Shown here piece after piece: positions 53,171-62,031 of a stretch of DNA of 64,000 nt (positions are counted from its first letter, which is position 1; the number at the start of each line of letters is the position of its first letter). The stretch covers positions 248,001 through 312,000 of the forward strand of contig JADJQQ010000029.1 of NCBI GenBank assembly GCA_016712625.1, in the 5' to 3' direction. The translations under genes and the position numbers were made by a program. Below the pieces are notes generated by a model, which searched no databases, had not been told where the DNA came from, and worked only from the letters and a program-made list of their open reading frames with translations. This stretch comes from Candidatus Competibacteraceae bacterium (GTDB lineage: Bacteria > Pseudomonadota > Gammaproteobacteria > Competibacterales > Competibacteraceae).

Positions 53171-53901
53171 GTGAATCGGCTGAAACCGCCGCGCCCGCTG
53201 ATCGCCCGCCGCTGATCGAATTGCAAGCCATCACCAAAGTTTATGGTGAGGGTCAGGCGGCGTTTCAGGCGTTGCGCGGGGTGGATTTACGGATCGAACA
53301 GGGCGATTTCGTCGCGGTCATGGGGCCAAGCGGCTCCGGCAAATCCACCGCCATGAACATCCTCGGTTGTCTCGATAATCCGACATCGGGCGCGTACCGG
53401 TTTCGCGGAGCGCATGTCGAACGGTTGTCCCGCAGCCAGCGCGCCTTGCTGCGACGGCATTATCTCGGCTTCGTGTTCCAGGGTTTCAACCTGCTGGCTC
53501 GCACCACCGCGCTGGAAAACGTCGAACTGCCGCTGGTCTATCGCGGCGAGGCCCGCGCCGACCGCCACGCCAAAGCGCGCACCGCGCTGGAAGCGGTCGG
53601 GCTGTTGCAATGGCAGAAACACACCCCCGCCGAACTGTCCGGCGGCCAGCAACAGCGGGTCGCCATCGCCCGCGCCATCGTCACCGACCCAACCGTGTTG
53701 CTGGCCGACGAGCCGACCGGCAATCTCGACAGCCAGCGCAGCCACGAAATCATGGAATTGCTGGTGGCGCTGAACCGCGACCGAGGCATCACCGTGTTGA
53801 TGGTCACCCACGAACCGGACATGGCCCACTACGCTAAACGGATCATTCATTTTCGGGATGGCCGGGTCGATACCGACCATCGCCACCGCGAGGACGCCTG
53901 A
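53167..53901 (+). CDS. MacB/LolD-type ABC ATPase
   Basis: A 244-residue ABC ATPase. Walker A GPSGSGKST (about 55-63), Q-loop 'LGFVFQGFNLLARTTALENVELPL', signature LSGGQQQRVAIARAI, Walker B VLLADEPTGNLD and H-loop 'MVTHEPDMA' are all intact. It is separate from the permease, as in LolD and many antimicrobial-peptide or macrolide exporters; in E. coli MacB the two are fused. ATG 53167 overlaps the adaptor stop by 4 bases, and the stop overlaps the permease start by one base. Confidence 0.93.
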   Translation: MSESAETAAPADRPPLIELQAITKVYGEGQAAFQALRGVDLRIEQGDFVAVMGPSGSGKSTAMNILGCLDNPTSGAYRFRGAHVERLSRSQRALLRRHYLGFVFQGFNLLARTTALENVELPLVYRGEARADRHAKARTALEAVGLLQWQKHTPAELSGGQQQRVAIARAIVTDPTVLLADEPTGNLDSQRSHEIMELLVALNRDRGITVLMVTHEPDMAHYAKRIIHFRDGRVDTDHRHREDA

Positions 53902-55109
53902 TGTTTTTGAGCAGTTTGCTACTGGCTTTACGCGCGATTCGGCGCAATCTGCTGCGCTCGTTTCTGACTATTCTGGGCATTGTCATCGGAGTCGGCGCGG
54001 TCATTACCATGGTCACGCTCGGTAATGGCGCGACTCGCGTGGTGGCCGATCAAATCGGCAGTCTGGGCAGCAATCTGATCATCATTCGGCCCGGCCAGCA
54101 GCTCGGCCCGATGCGCGACGGTTCCGCCGCACCGCGTTTCAAAATGGCCGACGCCGAAGCGATTGCTGGACAGATCGGTGGCATCAAGGGCGTCGCGCCA
54201 GTCGCTACCCGCTCATCGACGGTGGTGTATGGCGCGAACAACTGGGCCACCAGCATCACCGGCAGCACCGAATCGTATTTCGCGGTGGCGAACTGGCGAT
54301 TGGCCGATGGACGGCTTTTCACCGAAGGCGAACAACGGGCGGGTAAATCCGTCTGCGTGATCGGTGAGACCATCCGCAAGCAACTGTTCGGGCGGGAATC
54401 GGCGCTGGGTAATCAGATGCGAGTCGGTAATTTTTCCTGCGAAATCATCGGTGTTCTAGCATCCAAGGGCCAGTCGGCGATGGGTTCGGATCAGGATGAT
54501 ATGACCGTCATTCCGCTGCGCACCCTGCAACGGCGGTTGACCGGCACCCAGGATGTCAACAGCCTGATGGTCTCGGCGCAGGACGGAGCCAGCACCGATC
54601 AGGTCATGGCGGATTTGCGGCTGTTGCTGCGCGAGCGGCGCAAGCTGGCGGAGAACGCCGACGATAATTTTTCCATCCTCGACACCCGCCAGATCGCCGA
54701 AACCATGACCGGCACCACCAAGGTGATGACTGGATTGCTGGGCGCGGTGGCGGCGGTCAGCCTGTTGGTGGGCGGCATCGGTATCATGAACATCATGCTG
54801 GTGTCGGTGACCGAGCGCACCCGCGAAATCGGCATCCGGCTGGCCATCGGCGCACTGGAGCGGGAAGTGCTGCTGCAATTTCTGGTGGAGGCGGTGGCGC
54901 TGTCGTCGTTGGGCGGTTTGGTGGGCATCGCGCTAGCGGCCTTGGCATCGCTGGGACTGGCGCAGGTGATGCAGGTTCCGTTTTTGTTCGATCCGAGCAT
55001 CAACCTGCTGTCGTTCGGGTTTTCGGCGGCAATTGGCATTGTTTTTGGCTATTTCCCAGCCCGTCGCGCCGCGCGGCTTGATCCGATTGAGGCGTTACGG
55101 CATGAGTGA
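53901..55109 (+). CDS. MacB-type ABC permease
   Basis: A 402-residue membrane protein with the MacB topology: an N-terminal helix (LRSFLTILGIVIGVGAVITMVTLG), a large periplasmic domain of about 220 residues, then three helices (LLGAVAAVSLLVGGIGIMNIMLVSVTERTREIGIRLAIGA, and so on). The 'TERTREIGIRLAIGA' block is a family signature and marks the coupling helix. With the ATPase just upstream it forms the mechanotransmission pump that drives substrate through the adaptor and the NodT channel. Substrate unknown; the CpxRA-like pair nearby suggests stress control. Confidence 0.93.
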   Translation: MFLSSLLLALRAIRRNLLRSFLTILGIVIGVGAVITMVTLGNGATRVVADQIGSLGSNLIIIRPGQQLGPMRDGSAAPRFKMADAEAIAGQIGGIKGVAPVATRSSTVVYGANNWATSITGSTESYFAVANWRLADGRLFTEGEQRAGKSVCVIGETIRKQLFGRESALGNQMRVGNFSCEIIGVLASKGQSAMGSDQDDMTVIPLRTLQRRLTGTQDVNSLMVSAQDGASTDQVMADLRLLLRERRKLAENADDNFSILDTRQIAETMTGTTKVMTGLLGAVAAVSLLVGGIGIMNIMLVSVTERTREIGIRLAIGALEREVLLQFLVEAVALSSLGGLVGIALAALASLGLAQVMQVPFLFDPSINLLSFGFSAAIGIVFGYFPARRAARLDPIEALRHE

Positions 55110-55198
55110 TAGTAAATTTCCCGGTTCCACTGCTTGGAATACTGACGTGGCCATTAAACTGTTGTAAGTGATGCGCGTAATACATCGGGAGATTTAAC

Positions 55199-56272
55199 GT
55201 GCTGTTACATGACCTGCTCGGCATTGAGTTGCCCATCGTTCAAGCTCCCATGGCCGGTGTCCAAGGCAGCGCCTTAGCCATTGCGGTTTCCAATGCGGGA
55301 GCCCTGGGTTCTTTGCCCTGCGCGATGCTGACGTCAGACACCTTGCGCGCGGAGCTTTCCGAAATTCGGTTGAAAACCTCCAAGCCGTTCAACGTTAATT
55401 TTTTCTGCCATACCCCGCCCGAACCCAATGCCGAAAGAGAACGTGCCTGGCGAGCTTCTCTTGATCCCTATTACAAAGAATTCGCCATTGATCCGGCTAC
55501 GATTCCTCAAGGCCCAGGACGCGCCCCTTTTGATCAAACGGCGGCCGATCTTCTCAGCCATTTCAAGCCGCCGGTGGTCAGCTTCCATTTTGGGCTGCCT
55601 TCCAGCGATTTATTGGCGCACATCCATTCGTGGGGCGCGAAAATCCTGTCGTCCGCCACGACGGTCGAGGAAGCGATTTGGCTGGAAGCGCACGGTGCCG
55701 ACATCGTGATTGCCCAAGGTCTTGAAGCGGGCGGCCATCGCGGAACGTTTGTGGCGGAGGCGCTGACTTCGCAACTGGGAACCATCGCGCTGGTTCCCCA
55801 AATGGTTCGCGCCATTCGCCTTCCGGTGATTGCTGCCGGCGGTATTGCCGGCGCGCGGGGTGTGGCGGCGGTCATGAAACTCGGCGCGGTCGGCGCGCAG
55901 ATCGGCACCGCCTATTTGCTTTGCCCGGAGGCGACAACCAGCGCCATTCACCGCGCCGCGCTAAAAAGCGATACGGCGCATCACACGGCCTTGACCAACG
56001 TGTTTAGCGGCCGACCGGCGCGCGGCATTGTCAATCGTTTTATGCGCGAACGTGGCCCGCTGAATGACAGCGTACCGGCATTTCCGTTGGCTGCTTCGGC
56101 CGTCGCGCCAATTCGCGCCAAAGCCGAAGCGTTGGGTAGCGGTGATTTCTCACCGCTGTGGGCCGGTCAAAATGTCACCGGCTGCAAGGAAATTCCTGCC
56201 GCTGAGCTGACTCGCGAGTTGGGGAGTTTGTCGAAGGGAATGCGCGGGGCTAATCGCTCAGGAAACAACTAA
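55199..56272 (+). CDS. Nitronate monooxygenase / 2-nitropropane dioxygenase family flavoprotein
   Basis: A 357-residue TIM-barrel FMN enzyme of the nitronate monooxygenase (2-nitropropane dioxygenase, FabK-like) family. The N-terminal 'LGIELPIVQAPMAGVQGSALAIAVSNAGALGSL' and the FMN/catalytic block 'GLEAGGHRGTF' (around 176-186, His of the GGH motif), 'VIAAGGIAGARGVAAVMKLGAVGAQIGTAYLLCPE' and 'NRFMRERGPL' are typical. GTG 55199 has GGGAGA upstream. It oxidises alkyl nitronates in characterised relatives; the natural substrate is often uncertain. It is independent of the sugar operon that follows. Confidence 0.9.
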   Translation: MLLHDLLGIELPIVQAPMAGVQGSALAIAVSNAGALGSLPCAMLTSDTLRAELSEIRLKTSKPFNVNFFCHTPPEPNAERERAWRASLDPYYKEFAIDPATIPQGPGRAPFDQTAADLLSHFKPPVVSFHFGLPSSDLLAHIHSWGAKILSSATTVEEAIWLEAHGADIVIAQGLEAGGHRGTFVAEALTSQLGTIALVPQMVRAIRLPVIAAGGIAGARGVAAVMKLGAVGAQIGTAYLLCPEATTSAIHRAALKSDTAHHTALTNVFSGRPARGIVNRFMRERGPLNDSVPAFPLAASAVAPIRAKAEALGSGDFSPLWAGQNVTGCKEIPAAELTRELGSLSKGMRGANRSGNN

Positions 56273-56375
56273 CCGGCGCACTTGGCGGACCATTCCCGGC
56301 CGTAACGTTTTAAGCGCTAACGGGTTGGCGTCAGCATCACCAATTTTGAACCTCGATAATAACGATTATCAAAGA

Positions 56376-56395
56376 AAGCGCTTGCGCAAGCGCTT
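56376..56395. promoter_or_regulatory. Palindromic LacI-family operator
   Basis: A perfect 20-bp palindrome, AAGCGCTTGC followed by its complement. It contains two overlapping AAGCGCTT cores, the core of LacI/CcpA-type sites. It sits on the -35 box of the promoter below, about 170 bases before the sugar-binding protein gene. The LacI regulator at the end of the operon is the likely binder, acting as repressor. Confidence 0.8.
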
Positions 56396-56410
56396 CAATA
56401 GAGCTATTGT
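56382..56410 (+). promoter_or_regulatory. Promoter of the sugar ABC operon
   Basis: TTGCGC (56382-56387) and TATTGT (56405-56410) with a 17-base spacer. The -35 lies wholly within the operator palindrome, so a bound repressor would block polymerase. Confidence 0.6.
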
Positions 56411-56565
56411 TTACAGTGGGACTTATCAGAATTGAAACAATACATTCCCATTTAGGACTGGAAGCGCTGGAGCGGAGAGCGCCGTCAGTTTCGATGCGCG
56501 GTTATCCGTCCAATAGAAAAGGATCTTTAGCCACCGAACAAGCTGTTTCCTGGAGGAAGATCATC

Positions 56566-57861
56566 ATGACCAAGCATTCATTTTCACGCCGCGCCCTGCT
56601 AGCAACGTTCTTCATCGGGGCAGTCTCGGCAGTGACTGGTGGCCTTTCGACCGCCATCGCCGCGCCCATCGAAATCCGCTATTTCTACCGCGCGCCGTGG
56701 CCGTCCTCAGAGATCTACGCCAATTACCTGATTGATGAGTGGAATAAGAAAAACGGCGAGCGGATTCATGTCACCGGCGCCAGCGTCGATGGCGAAACCT
56801 ACAAAACCAAGCAGACCATCGAGCTGGCGTCCAGCAACCCGCCCGATGTGTTCTATTCCTGGGAAGGCGGTCGCGCCGCCGAAATCATCAAGAACGGCTT
56901 CGCCGCTGACTTGACCCCCTATTATGAAAAGTATGGCTGGGTCAAACAGTTGGTGCCGGCCGGCGTGACACTCGCCACGTTCGGCGACCAGAAATATTTT
57001 GTGCCGACCGAAATCGGCGCGTCGGTGGTGTGGTATCGCAAGGATCTTTACGAAAAGCTCGGCCTCAGGGTGCCCACCACCTGGGACGAACTGATGGCCA
57101 ACGCGGAAGCGGCCAAGAAAGCCGGTTATTGGCCGTTCATGCTCGCCAATCAGAAGAAATGGCCGTCGCAGTTCATGTGGTCGGCGATTCTGGTCAACAA
57201 ATTTGGCCTCGACACCTACGATGGTCTGATTGGCAACAAGATTCCATGGACTGATTCGCGCGCGGTGGAAACCACCAAGATCATGGCCGATCTGGCTAAG
57301 AAGGGTTATTTCGAACCGTCCTTCAACTCCATCGACGTTGGCCCGGCGATGGTGCCGTGGTCGCAGGGCAAGGCGGTGCACTGGTATCAGGGTTCGTTTA
57401 ATCTGGGCCGGTTCCGGGGCGATAAACCGCAATGTTGCGTGGTGCCGATGGATTATTTCGCGCTACCCGCCATCGACGGTAAAAAGCCGGTGATGTCGGT
57501 GTTCGCCGAAGACACCATCATGATTCACGCCAAGAGCGCGAATAAGGACGCCGCCGCCGAATTCGTCAACTGGATGATCTCCAAGCCCGCCATGACCCAG
57601 AAGCTGGCCATCGACAAGCCGTTCCCGTCCTCGCTCGAAGCCGATCTTTCCAGTCTGTCGGCCATGGAGCAGCGGCTAGCCAAAGACATGGCCAACGCCG
57701 GTTCCTTCACCTTCATGCACGTCGATCATGCCACCCCGCCCGCGATCTCGGATAGGTTCCTTGACGCGGTGCAAGGCGTGCTGGCGGGCGCGATGTCGCC
57801 GGAAGAAGCCATGAAGACGACCGAACAGGAAGCCATCCGCATTCGCGGCAAGCTCCAGTAA
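56566..57861 (+). CDS. Sugar ABC transporter substrate-binding protein
   Basis: A 431-residue periplasmic binding protein of the MalE-like family (carbohydrate uptake 1). The signal peptide has a twin-Arg-like SFSRRALLATFF before the hydrophobic part and ends at AIAA. Mature features are 'YLIDEWNKKNGERIHVTGASV', 'IELASSNPPDVFYSWEGGRAAEIIKNGFAADLTPYYEKYGW', 'TEIGASVVWYRKDLYEKLGLRVPTTWDELMANAEAAKKAGYWPF'. ATG 56566 is fixed by GGAGGA 8 bases upstream. It is the first gene of the sugar operon. The likely cargo is an oligosaccharide or polyol; the sequence does not define it. Confidence 0.9.
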   Translation: MTKHSFSRRALLATFFIGAVSAVTGGLSTAIAAPIEIRYFYRAPWPSSEIYANYLIDEWNKKNGERIHVTGASVDGETYKTKQTIELASSNPPDVFYSWEGGRAAEIIKNGFAADLTPYYEKYGWVKQLVPAGVTLATFGDQKYFVPTEIGASVVWYRKDLYEKLGLRVPTTWDELMANAEAAKKAGYWPFMLANQKKWPSQFMWSAILVNKFGLDTYDGLIGNKIPWTDSRAVETTKIMADLAKKGYFEPSFNSIDVGPAMVPWSQGKAVHWYQGSFNLGRFRGDKPQCCVVPMDYFALPAIDGKKPVMSVFAEDTIMIHAKSANKDAAAEFVNWMISKPAMTQKLAIDKPFPSSLEADLSSLSAMEQRLAKDMANAGSFTFMHVDHATPPAISDRFLDAVQGVLAGAMSPEEAMKTTEQEAIRIRGKLQ

Positions 57862-57876
57862 GGGCGGTTTCCGCCC
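57862..57876. promoter_or_regulatory. GC-rich hairpin after the binding-protein gene
   Basis: GGGCGG, TTT loop, CCGCCC directly after the stop codon; a second inverted pair (CGCCGCG/CGCGGCG) lies within the next 60 bases. Such stems often protect the binding-protein mRNA and lower expression of the permeases downstream. Confidence 0.5.
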
Positions 57877-57955
57877 GTCTCGTTCGCCGCGGGGGTAGCG
57901 TCACGCCCGCCCTCGCGGCGATCTGGCGATCTTCGTCCAGCACAGGAGCAAGGCG

Positions 57956-58878
57956 ATGTCAGAAGCGCTTTCCGACGAGCGGCTGTCTTTCGTCCAGTTC
58001 GCCCGCGCCCATACCTTCGTCACCATCTTCGGAATTATCGTGCCGCTGGTGGTGTTCGGCATCTTCGTTGGCTATCCGATCCTCTACACCATTTATCTCA
58101 GTTTTTTCGAGTGGAACGGCATGTCTCCGACCAAGACCTTCGTCGGGCTGGCCAACTACGAGTATCTGATCGGCGATAAATATTTCTATACCGCACTGTT
58201 CAACAACGTGAAATGGCTGGCGGTTTCGTTGATTTTTCCGGTGACACTGGGGCTGGTGATCGCCTACGGCTTGCGGTCGCGGATTCTGCCCGCCGCCGGC
58301 TTGATCCGCACGGTGATTTTCTTCCCGGTCACCATGTCGCTGATTTCGGTCGGCCTGATGTTCCTGCTGATACTCAATCCGCTGTTCGGCGCGTTCGACA
58401 CACTGTTGCAATCGGTGGGTTTGGGCTTTTTGGTGATGGAATGGTTCGGCGATTACCGGATTGCGCTATATACCCTGGCGGTGGTGTCCGGTTGGGCCTT
58501 CACCGGGATGCCGATGATCTTCTACTTCGCCGGGCTGGGTGATGTGCCGAAGGAGACCTTCGACGCCGCCAAGATCGAGGGGCGGGCCATTTTCGGATGC
58601 TGACTCAGGTGGCGTTCCCGCAACTGCGCTCGGTGACCGCCGTGGTGGTGATGCTGACGATTTTTGAATCGCTGCGCGCCTTCGATCTGATCGCGGTGAT
58701 GACCAAGGGCGCGCCATTCGGTTCCACCAACGTGCTTGGCTATCTGGTCTATCTGGAGAGCTTCTGGAATACCCGCTTCGGCTACGGCGCGGCGCTGTCG
58801 GTGGCGATCCTCGGGCTGTCCATCGTAATCGCGACCTTCGTGATGAAGAAATTGATGAAGGGGGCCTTCGATGTCTGA
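57956..58878 (+). pseudogene. Sugar ABC permease 1 (MalF/UgpA-like), broken by a one-base deletion
   Basis: An inner-membrane permease in two frames. The first (57956-58603) has five of six helices (IFGIIVPLVVFGIFVGYPILYTIYLSFFEWNG, LIRTVIFFPVTMSLISVGLMFLL, and so on) up to the start of the EAA loop, 'AAKIEG', then runs off frame and stops. The second frame continues exactly there: 'HFRMLTQVAFPQLRSVTAVVVMLTIFESLRAFD', to 58878. One extra G in the GGGG run at 58579-58582 would restore 'AAKIEGAGHFRMLTQVAFPQL', the normal coupling loop, and a 307-residue protein. Either the real gene is dead or the base was lost in sequencing. Everything else in the operon is intact, which favours an artefact. 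Confidence 0.85.
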
Positions 58879-59740
58879 CGCCGCCACCTTGTTTATGATG
58901 CGTCGGCGCGTGCTGTTCGGCTTCGCCGCCAAGCTGCTCGGCTTCACGCTGCTCGGCATCCTGATTTTCATCTGGTTGGGGCCGGTTCTGCTGGTGGTGA
59001 TGACCTCGATCAAATCGAACGACGCCTTTCTGGCGGGTCCGTTCGCTTTGCCGACTCAACCAACCTTCCAGCCCTATATCACGGTGTGGAACGCGCTCGG
59101 TTTCGGCCCGCTGATGGCCAACAGCTTTCTGTACGCCACCGCTGGATCGGCGCTGGCCGTGGCGCTCGCCCTGGTGCCCGCCTTCGGTCTGTCGCGGTTG
59201 GAAATACCCGGTAAAAAGCTGATCTTTGGGGTGATCTTGACCGGCTTGATGCTGCCGCAGCAAACGGTGTTGATCCCACTGTACGACACGCTGCGCTCGC
59301 TTAACTTGCTCGACACCAAGCTCGGCTTGATCATCGTTCATGCCGCCTACGGGATGCCCGCTCAGATTCTGATGCTGCGCGGCTTCATGACCGCCATCCC
59401 GCGCGAGATCGAGAAAGCCGCCTATCTGGAAGGCGCATCCGATTTCGAAGTGTTCTGGAAAGTGATTTTGCCGCTGTCAGTGCCGGGCATCCTGGTCGGC
59501 TTCACGCTGAATTTCATCGCCATCTGGAAAGAATTCGTGTTCGGGCTGGTGCTGCTGAACTCCGAGGCCAATTTCCCGGTGACGGTCGGCATGTTGAAGC
59601 TCAACAGCGACCGCTATATGTCGGTGTTCAATCTGCCGGCGGCTGGGCTGGTAATCTCGCAAATCCCGATTGTGATTCTCTTTCTGCTCACTTATCGCAA
59701 GATTTCCGGGGGCAATTTCGCTGGAGCCGTTAAAGGCTGA
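58871..59740 (+). CDS. Sugar ABC permease 2 (MalG/UgpE-like)
   Basis: A 289-residue permease with six helices. The EAA coupling loop 'EIEKAAYLEGASDFEVFWKVILPLSVPGI' is intact near residue 175-203. It starts 8 bases inside the end of the first permease frame, so the genes are tightly linked. With permease 1 it forms the membrane channel for the MalE-like binding protein and the MalK-like ATPase. The ATG at 58871 is the only reasonable start. Confidence 0.93.
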   Translation: MSDAATLFMMRRRVLFGFAAKLLGFTLLGILIFIWLGPVLLVVMTSIKSNDAFLAGPFALPTQPTFQPYITVWNALGFGPLMANSFLYATAGSALAVALALVPAFGLSRLEIPGKKLIFGVILTGLMLPQQTVLIPLYDTLRSLNLLDTKLGLIIVHAAYGMPAQILMLRGFMTAIPREIEKAAYLEGASDFEVFWKVILPLSVPGILVGFTLNFIAIWKEFVFGLVLLNSEANFPVTVGMLKLNSDRYMSVFNLPAAGLVISQIPIVILFLLTYRKISGGNFAGAVKG

Positions 59741-59774
59741 CTGCAATCCGTACCGTATCGAAAGGGTTGGAACC

Positions 59775-60869
59775 ATGGCCGAAGTCTCTCTCCAGAAAGT
59801 CGTCAAGCGCTACGGTCACCATGTCGTGGTGCCGCATCTCGATCTCACCATCGCCGATGGCGAATTCACCGTGCTGGTCGGGCCGTCCGGCTGCGGCAAG
59901 AGCACCACGCTGCAAATGATCGCGGGGCTGGAGGCCATTTCCGAAGGGACACTTCTGATCGGCGGGCGCGACGTGACGGTATTGCCGCCGAAGGAGCGCG
60001 ACATTGCGATGGTGTTCCAGTCCTACGCGCTGTTTCCGCACATGACGGTGCGCGATAACATCAATTTCGGCTTGCGGATTCGCCGCACCCCCGCCGCCGA
60101 AATGGCGCGCCAAGTGGCGGAAGTGGCCGAACGCCTCAAGATCGACAGCTATCTTGACCGGTTACCGAAGGCGCTTTCCGGCGGCCAGCGGCAGCGGGTG
60201 GCGCTGGCCCGCGCGCTGGTGCGCCGTCCTGGCGTGTTCCTGATGGACGAGCCGCTGTCCAATCTGGATGCCAAGCTGCGGGTCGAAGCGCGTTCATTCC
60301 TGTCCAAGATGCACCAAGAACTGGGAATCACCACGGTTTACGTGACCCACGACCAGTCGGAAGCCATGACCATGGGCAGCCGGATTGTGGTGATGAAAGA
60401 AGGTGTCATCCAGCAAGCGGCCCCGCCGCTGGACGTTTACCGGAAACCAGCTAACCGCTTCGTCGCCGGATTCATCGGTTCGCCGTCGATGAACTTTCTG
60501 GAGATGGGGATCGAAAACGGCCAGCTGGTCGATCCGGCGGTTGGCTTCCGTATCACCGTGCCCGAGAATCGCCGCGCTGAACTGGGACGGACGAAAGCCG
60601 GTCGGGTGGTGCTCGGCGTCCGCCCCGAGCATCTGCATTTGCTACCGCGCGATACCGCCGCCATCGACGCGCTGACGTTTAAAATCGATGTTTGCCAGCA
60701 CCTTGGCGATGAGATGTTGCTGGATGTCGCGGCTGGCCCGCATCGCGTCATCGCCCGCGCTCATGCCGAAGATGATGCGCGGGTCGGCGAGGGCCGCGCT
60801 TTCCGGGTCGATATGGATCGCGTGCATTTCTTTGCCCTTGATTCGGAGCGCAATCTCGCCTTTGCCTGA
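59775..60869 (+). CDS. Sugar ABC transporter ATPase (MalK/UgpC-like)
   Basis: A 364-residue ATPase. Walker A GPSGCGKST (about 37-45), Q-loop 'FQSYALFPHMTVRDNI', signature LSGGQRQRVALARAL, Walker B FLMDEPLSNLDAKLR and H-loop 'YVTHDQSEAMTM' are present. The C-terminal TOBE/MalK-like domain (about 240-364, 'GVRPEHLHLLP' ) is the usual regulatory part. It lies 34 bases after permease 2. It drives uptake and may serve other permeases too, as MalK-type ATPases sometimes do. Confidence 0.93.
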   Translation: MAEVSLQKVVKRYGHHVVVPHLDLTIADGEFTVLVGPSGCGKSTTLQMIAGLEAISEGTLLIGGRDVTVLPPKERDIAMVFQSYALFPHMTVRDNINFGLRIRRTPAAEMARQVAEVAERLKIDSYLDRLPKALSGGQRQRVALARALVRRPGVFLMDEPLSNLDAKLRVEARSFLSKMHQELGITTVYVTHDQSEAMTMGSRIVVMKEGVIQQAAPPLDVYRKPANRFVAGFIGSPSMNFLEMGIENGQLVDPAVGFRITVPENRRAELGRTKAGRVVLGVRPEHLHLLPRDTAAIDALTFKIDVCQHLGDEMLLDVAAGPHRVIARAHAEDDARVGEGRAFRVDMDRVHFFALDSERNLAFA

Positions 60870-60972
60870 TGGCGCACGCGGCGATGGCTGATTTATTGCG
60901 GCAATAGACGATCTTTCCGGTTCAGCAGCTTTGATATAACCGGGGACCAAGCCTGTTAGGGAGACTGTTGAT

Positions 60973-61977
60973 GTGATCACGATTGCGGATGTGGCTCGGC
61001 TGGCCCGCGTGTCTCCCTCAACGGTGTCGCACGTCCTGAATGAAACCCGTTATGTGCGACCGGAAACGATCCAGGCAGTGCGAGCCGCCATCGCCGAGAC
61101 GGGTTATACCCCCAATACCTTGGCCCGTTCGCTGGCGCGTTCGGCGACCAACAGCGTGGGTATCGCCATCTCGGCCATCTCGAATCCCTATTTCAGCGAC
61201 ATCATCCGCGCCGTCGAAAGCGAGTGCGCCCGGCTCGGCATGACCGTCTTTTTAGCTGACACCATTGATGTGCCGCAGCGGGAGCTGGAAGTGGTGCAAG
61301 CGCTGCATCAGCGGCGGGTGGACGGCATTATCCTGGCCCCTTGCTCGGATTCAAGCCGGAGCGCGCTGGCCTATCTCAGAGACAATAAGATTCCCACCGT
61401 GCTGGTGGATCGTCTGGCCTCTAGTGATTTTGATCAGGTGGGGGTACAAAACGCCAAGTCGGTGGAGCAACTAATCGAGCATCTGGCCGATCACGGCCAT
61501 CGCCGGATCGGGATGGTGCCGGGACAGCCGGGACTCGCCACGACCCTAGAGCGCCTGGACGGTTTTAGGAAGGCGGTTCGCCGCCGCGGATTGGATGCCG
61601 ATCCCAGCTTGATCGCGCCGGGCTCGCTCGATGTTGAAGCGGCGGCGCAGTCCACGGCGGCGCTGATGGGGCGGCCCCAGCCACCCACCGCGCTGGTGGC
61701 CGGGAACAATTTGGCGACCATTGGCGTGATGCGCGGTTTGCGGCGCTTGCAGCTCGCCGTACCCCGTGAAGTGGCGCTGGTTGGCGTCGATGATTTCGAA
61801 TGGGCTGATTGTTTTGAACCCCATCTGACCGTGATCGCTCAACCCTGTCTGGAGATCGGCCGACGGGCGGCCAAGATGCTGGTGGAGCGGATCAAGCATT
61901 CCGACGCCAAACCGACCACCGTCCGGCTCAAGACCACGCTGATTATTCGAAATTCCTGCGGGTGTGGCGGTTCCTGA
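60973..61977 (+). CDS. LacI-family transcriptional regulator
   Basis: A 334-residue regulator. The N-terminal helix-turn-helix and hinge are typical: 'ITIADVARLARVSPSTVSHVLNETRYVRPETIQAVRAAIAETGYTPNTLARSLA'. The effector domain (about 60-334) is the periplasmic-binding fold, with 'SNPYFSDIIRAVESECARLGM', 'VDGIILAPCSDSS', 'PTVLVDR', 'GHRRIGMVPG' and 'VALVGVDDFEWADCFEPHLTVIAQPCLEIGRRA'. GTG 60973 has AGGGAG upstream. It ends in a Cys-rich SCGCGGS. It should bind the palindrome at 56376-56395 and release it when the sugar is present. Confidence 0.93.
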   Translation: MITIADVARLARVSPSTVSHVLNETRYVRPETIQAVRAAIAETGYTPNTLARSLARSATNSVGIAISAISNPYFSDIIRAVESECARLGMTVFLADTIDVPQRELEVVQALHQRRVDGIILAPCSDSSRSALAYLRDNKIPTVLVDRLASSDFDQVGVQNAKSVEQLIEHLADHGHRRIGMVPGQPGLATTLERLDGFRKAVRRRGLDADPSLIAPGSLDVEAAAQSTAALMGRPQPPTALVAGNNLATIGVMRGLRRLQLAVPREVALVGVDDFEWADCFEPHLTVIAQPCLEIGRRAAKMLVERIKHSDAKPTTVRLKTTLIIRNSCGCGGS

Positions 61978-62031
61978 TGGCCGGAAATCCGGCGCTTGAA
62001 CCTAGAGGGGCAGTCTTTTGAAGTGGACGTT

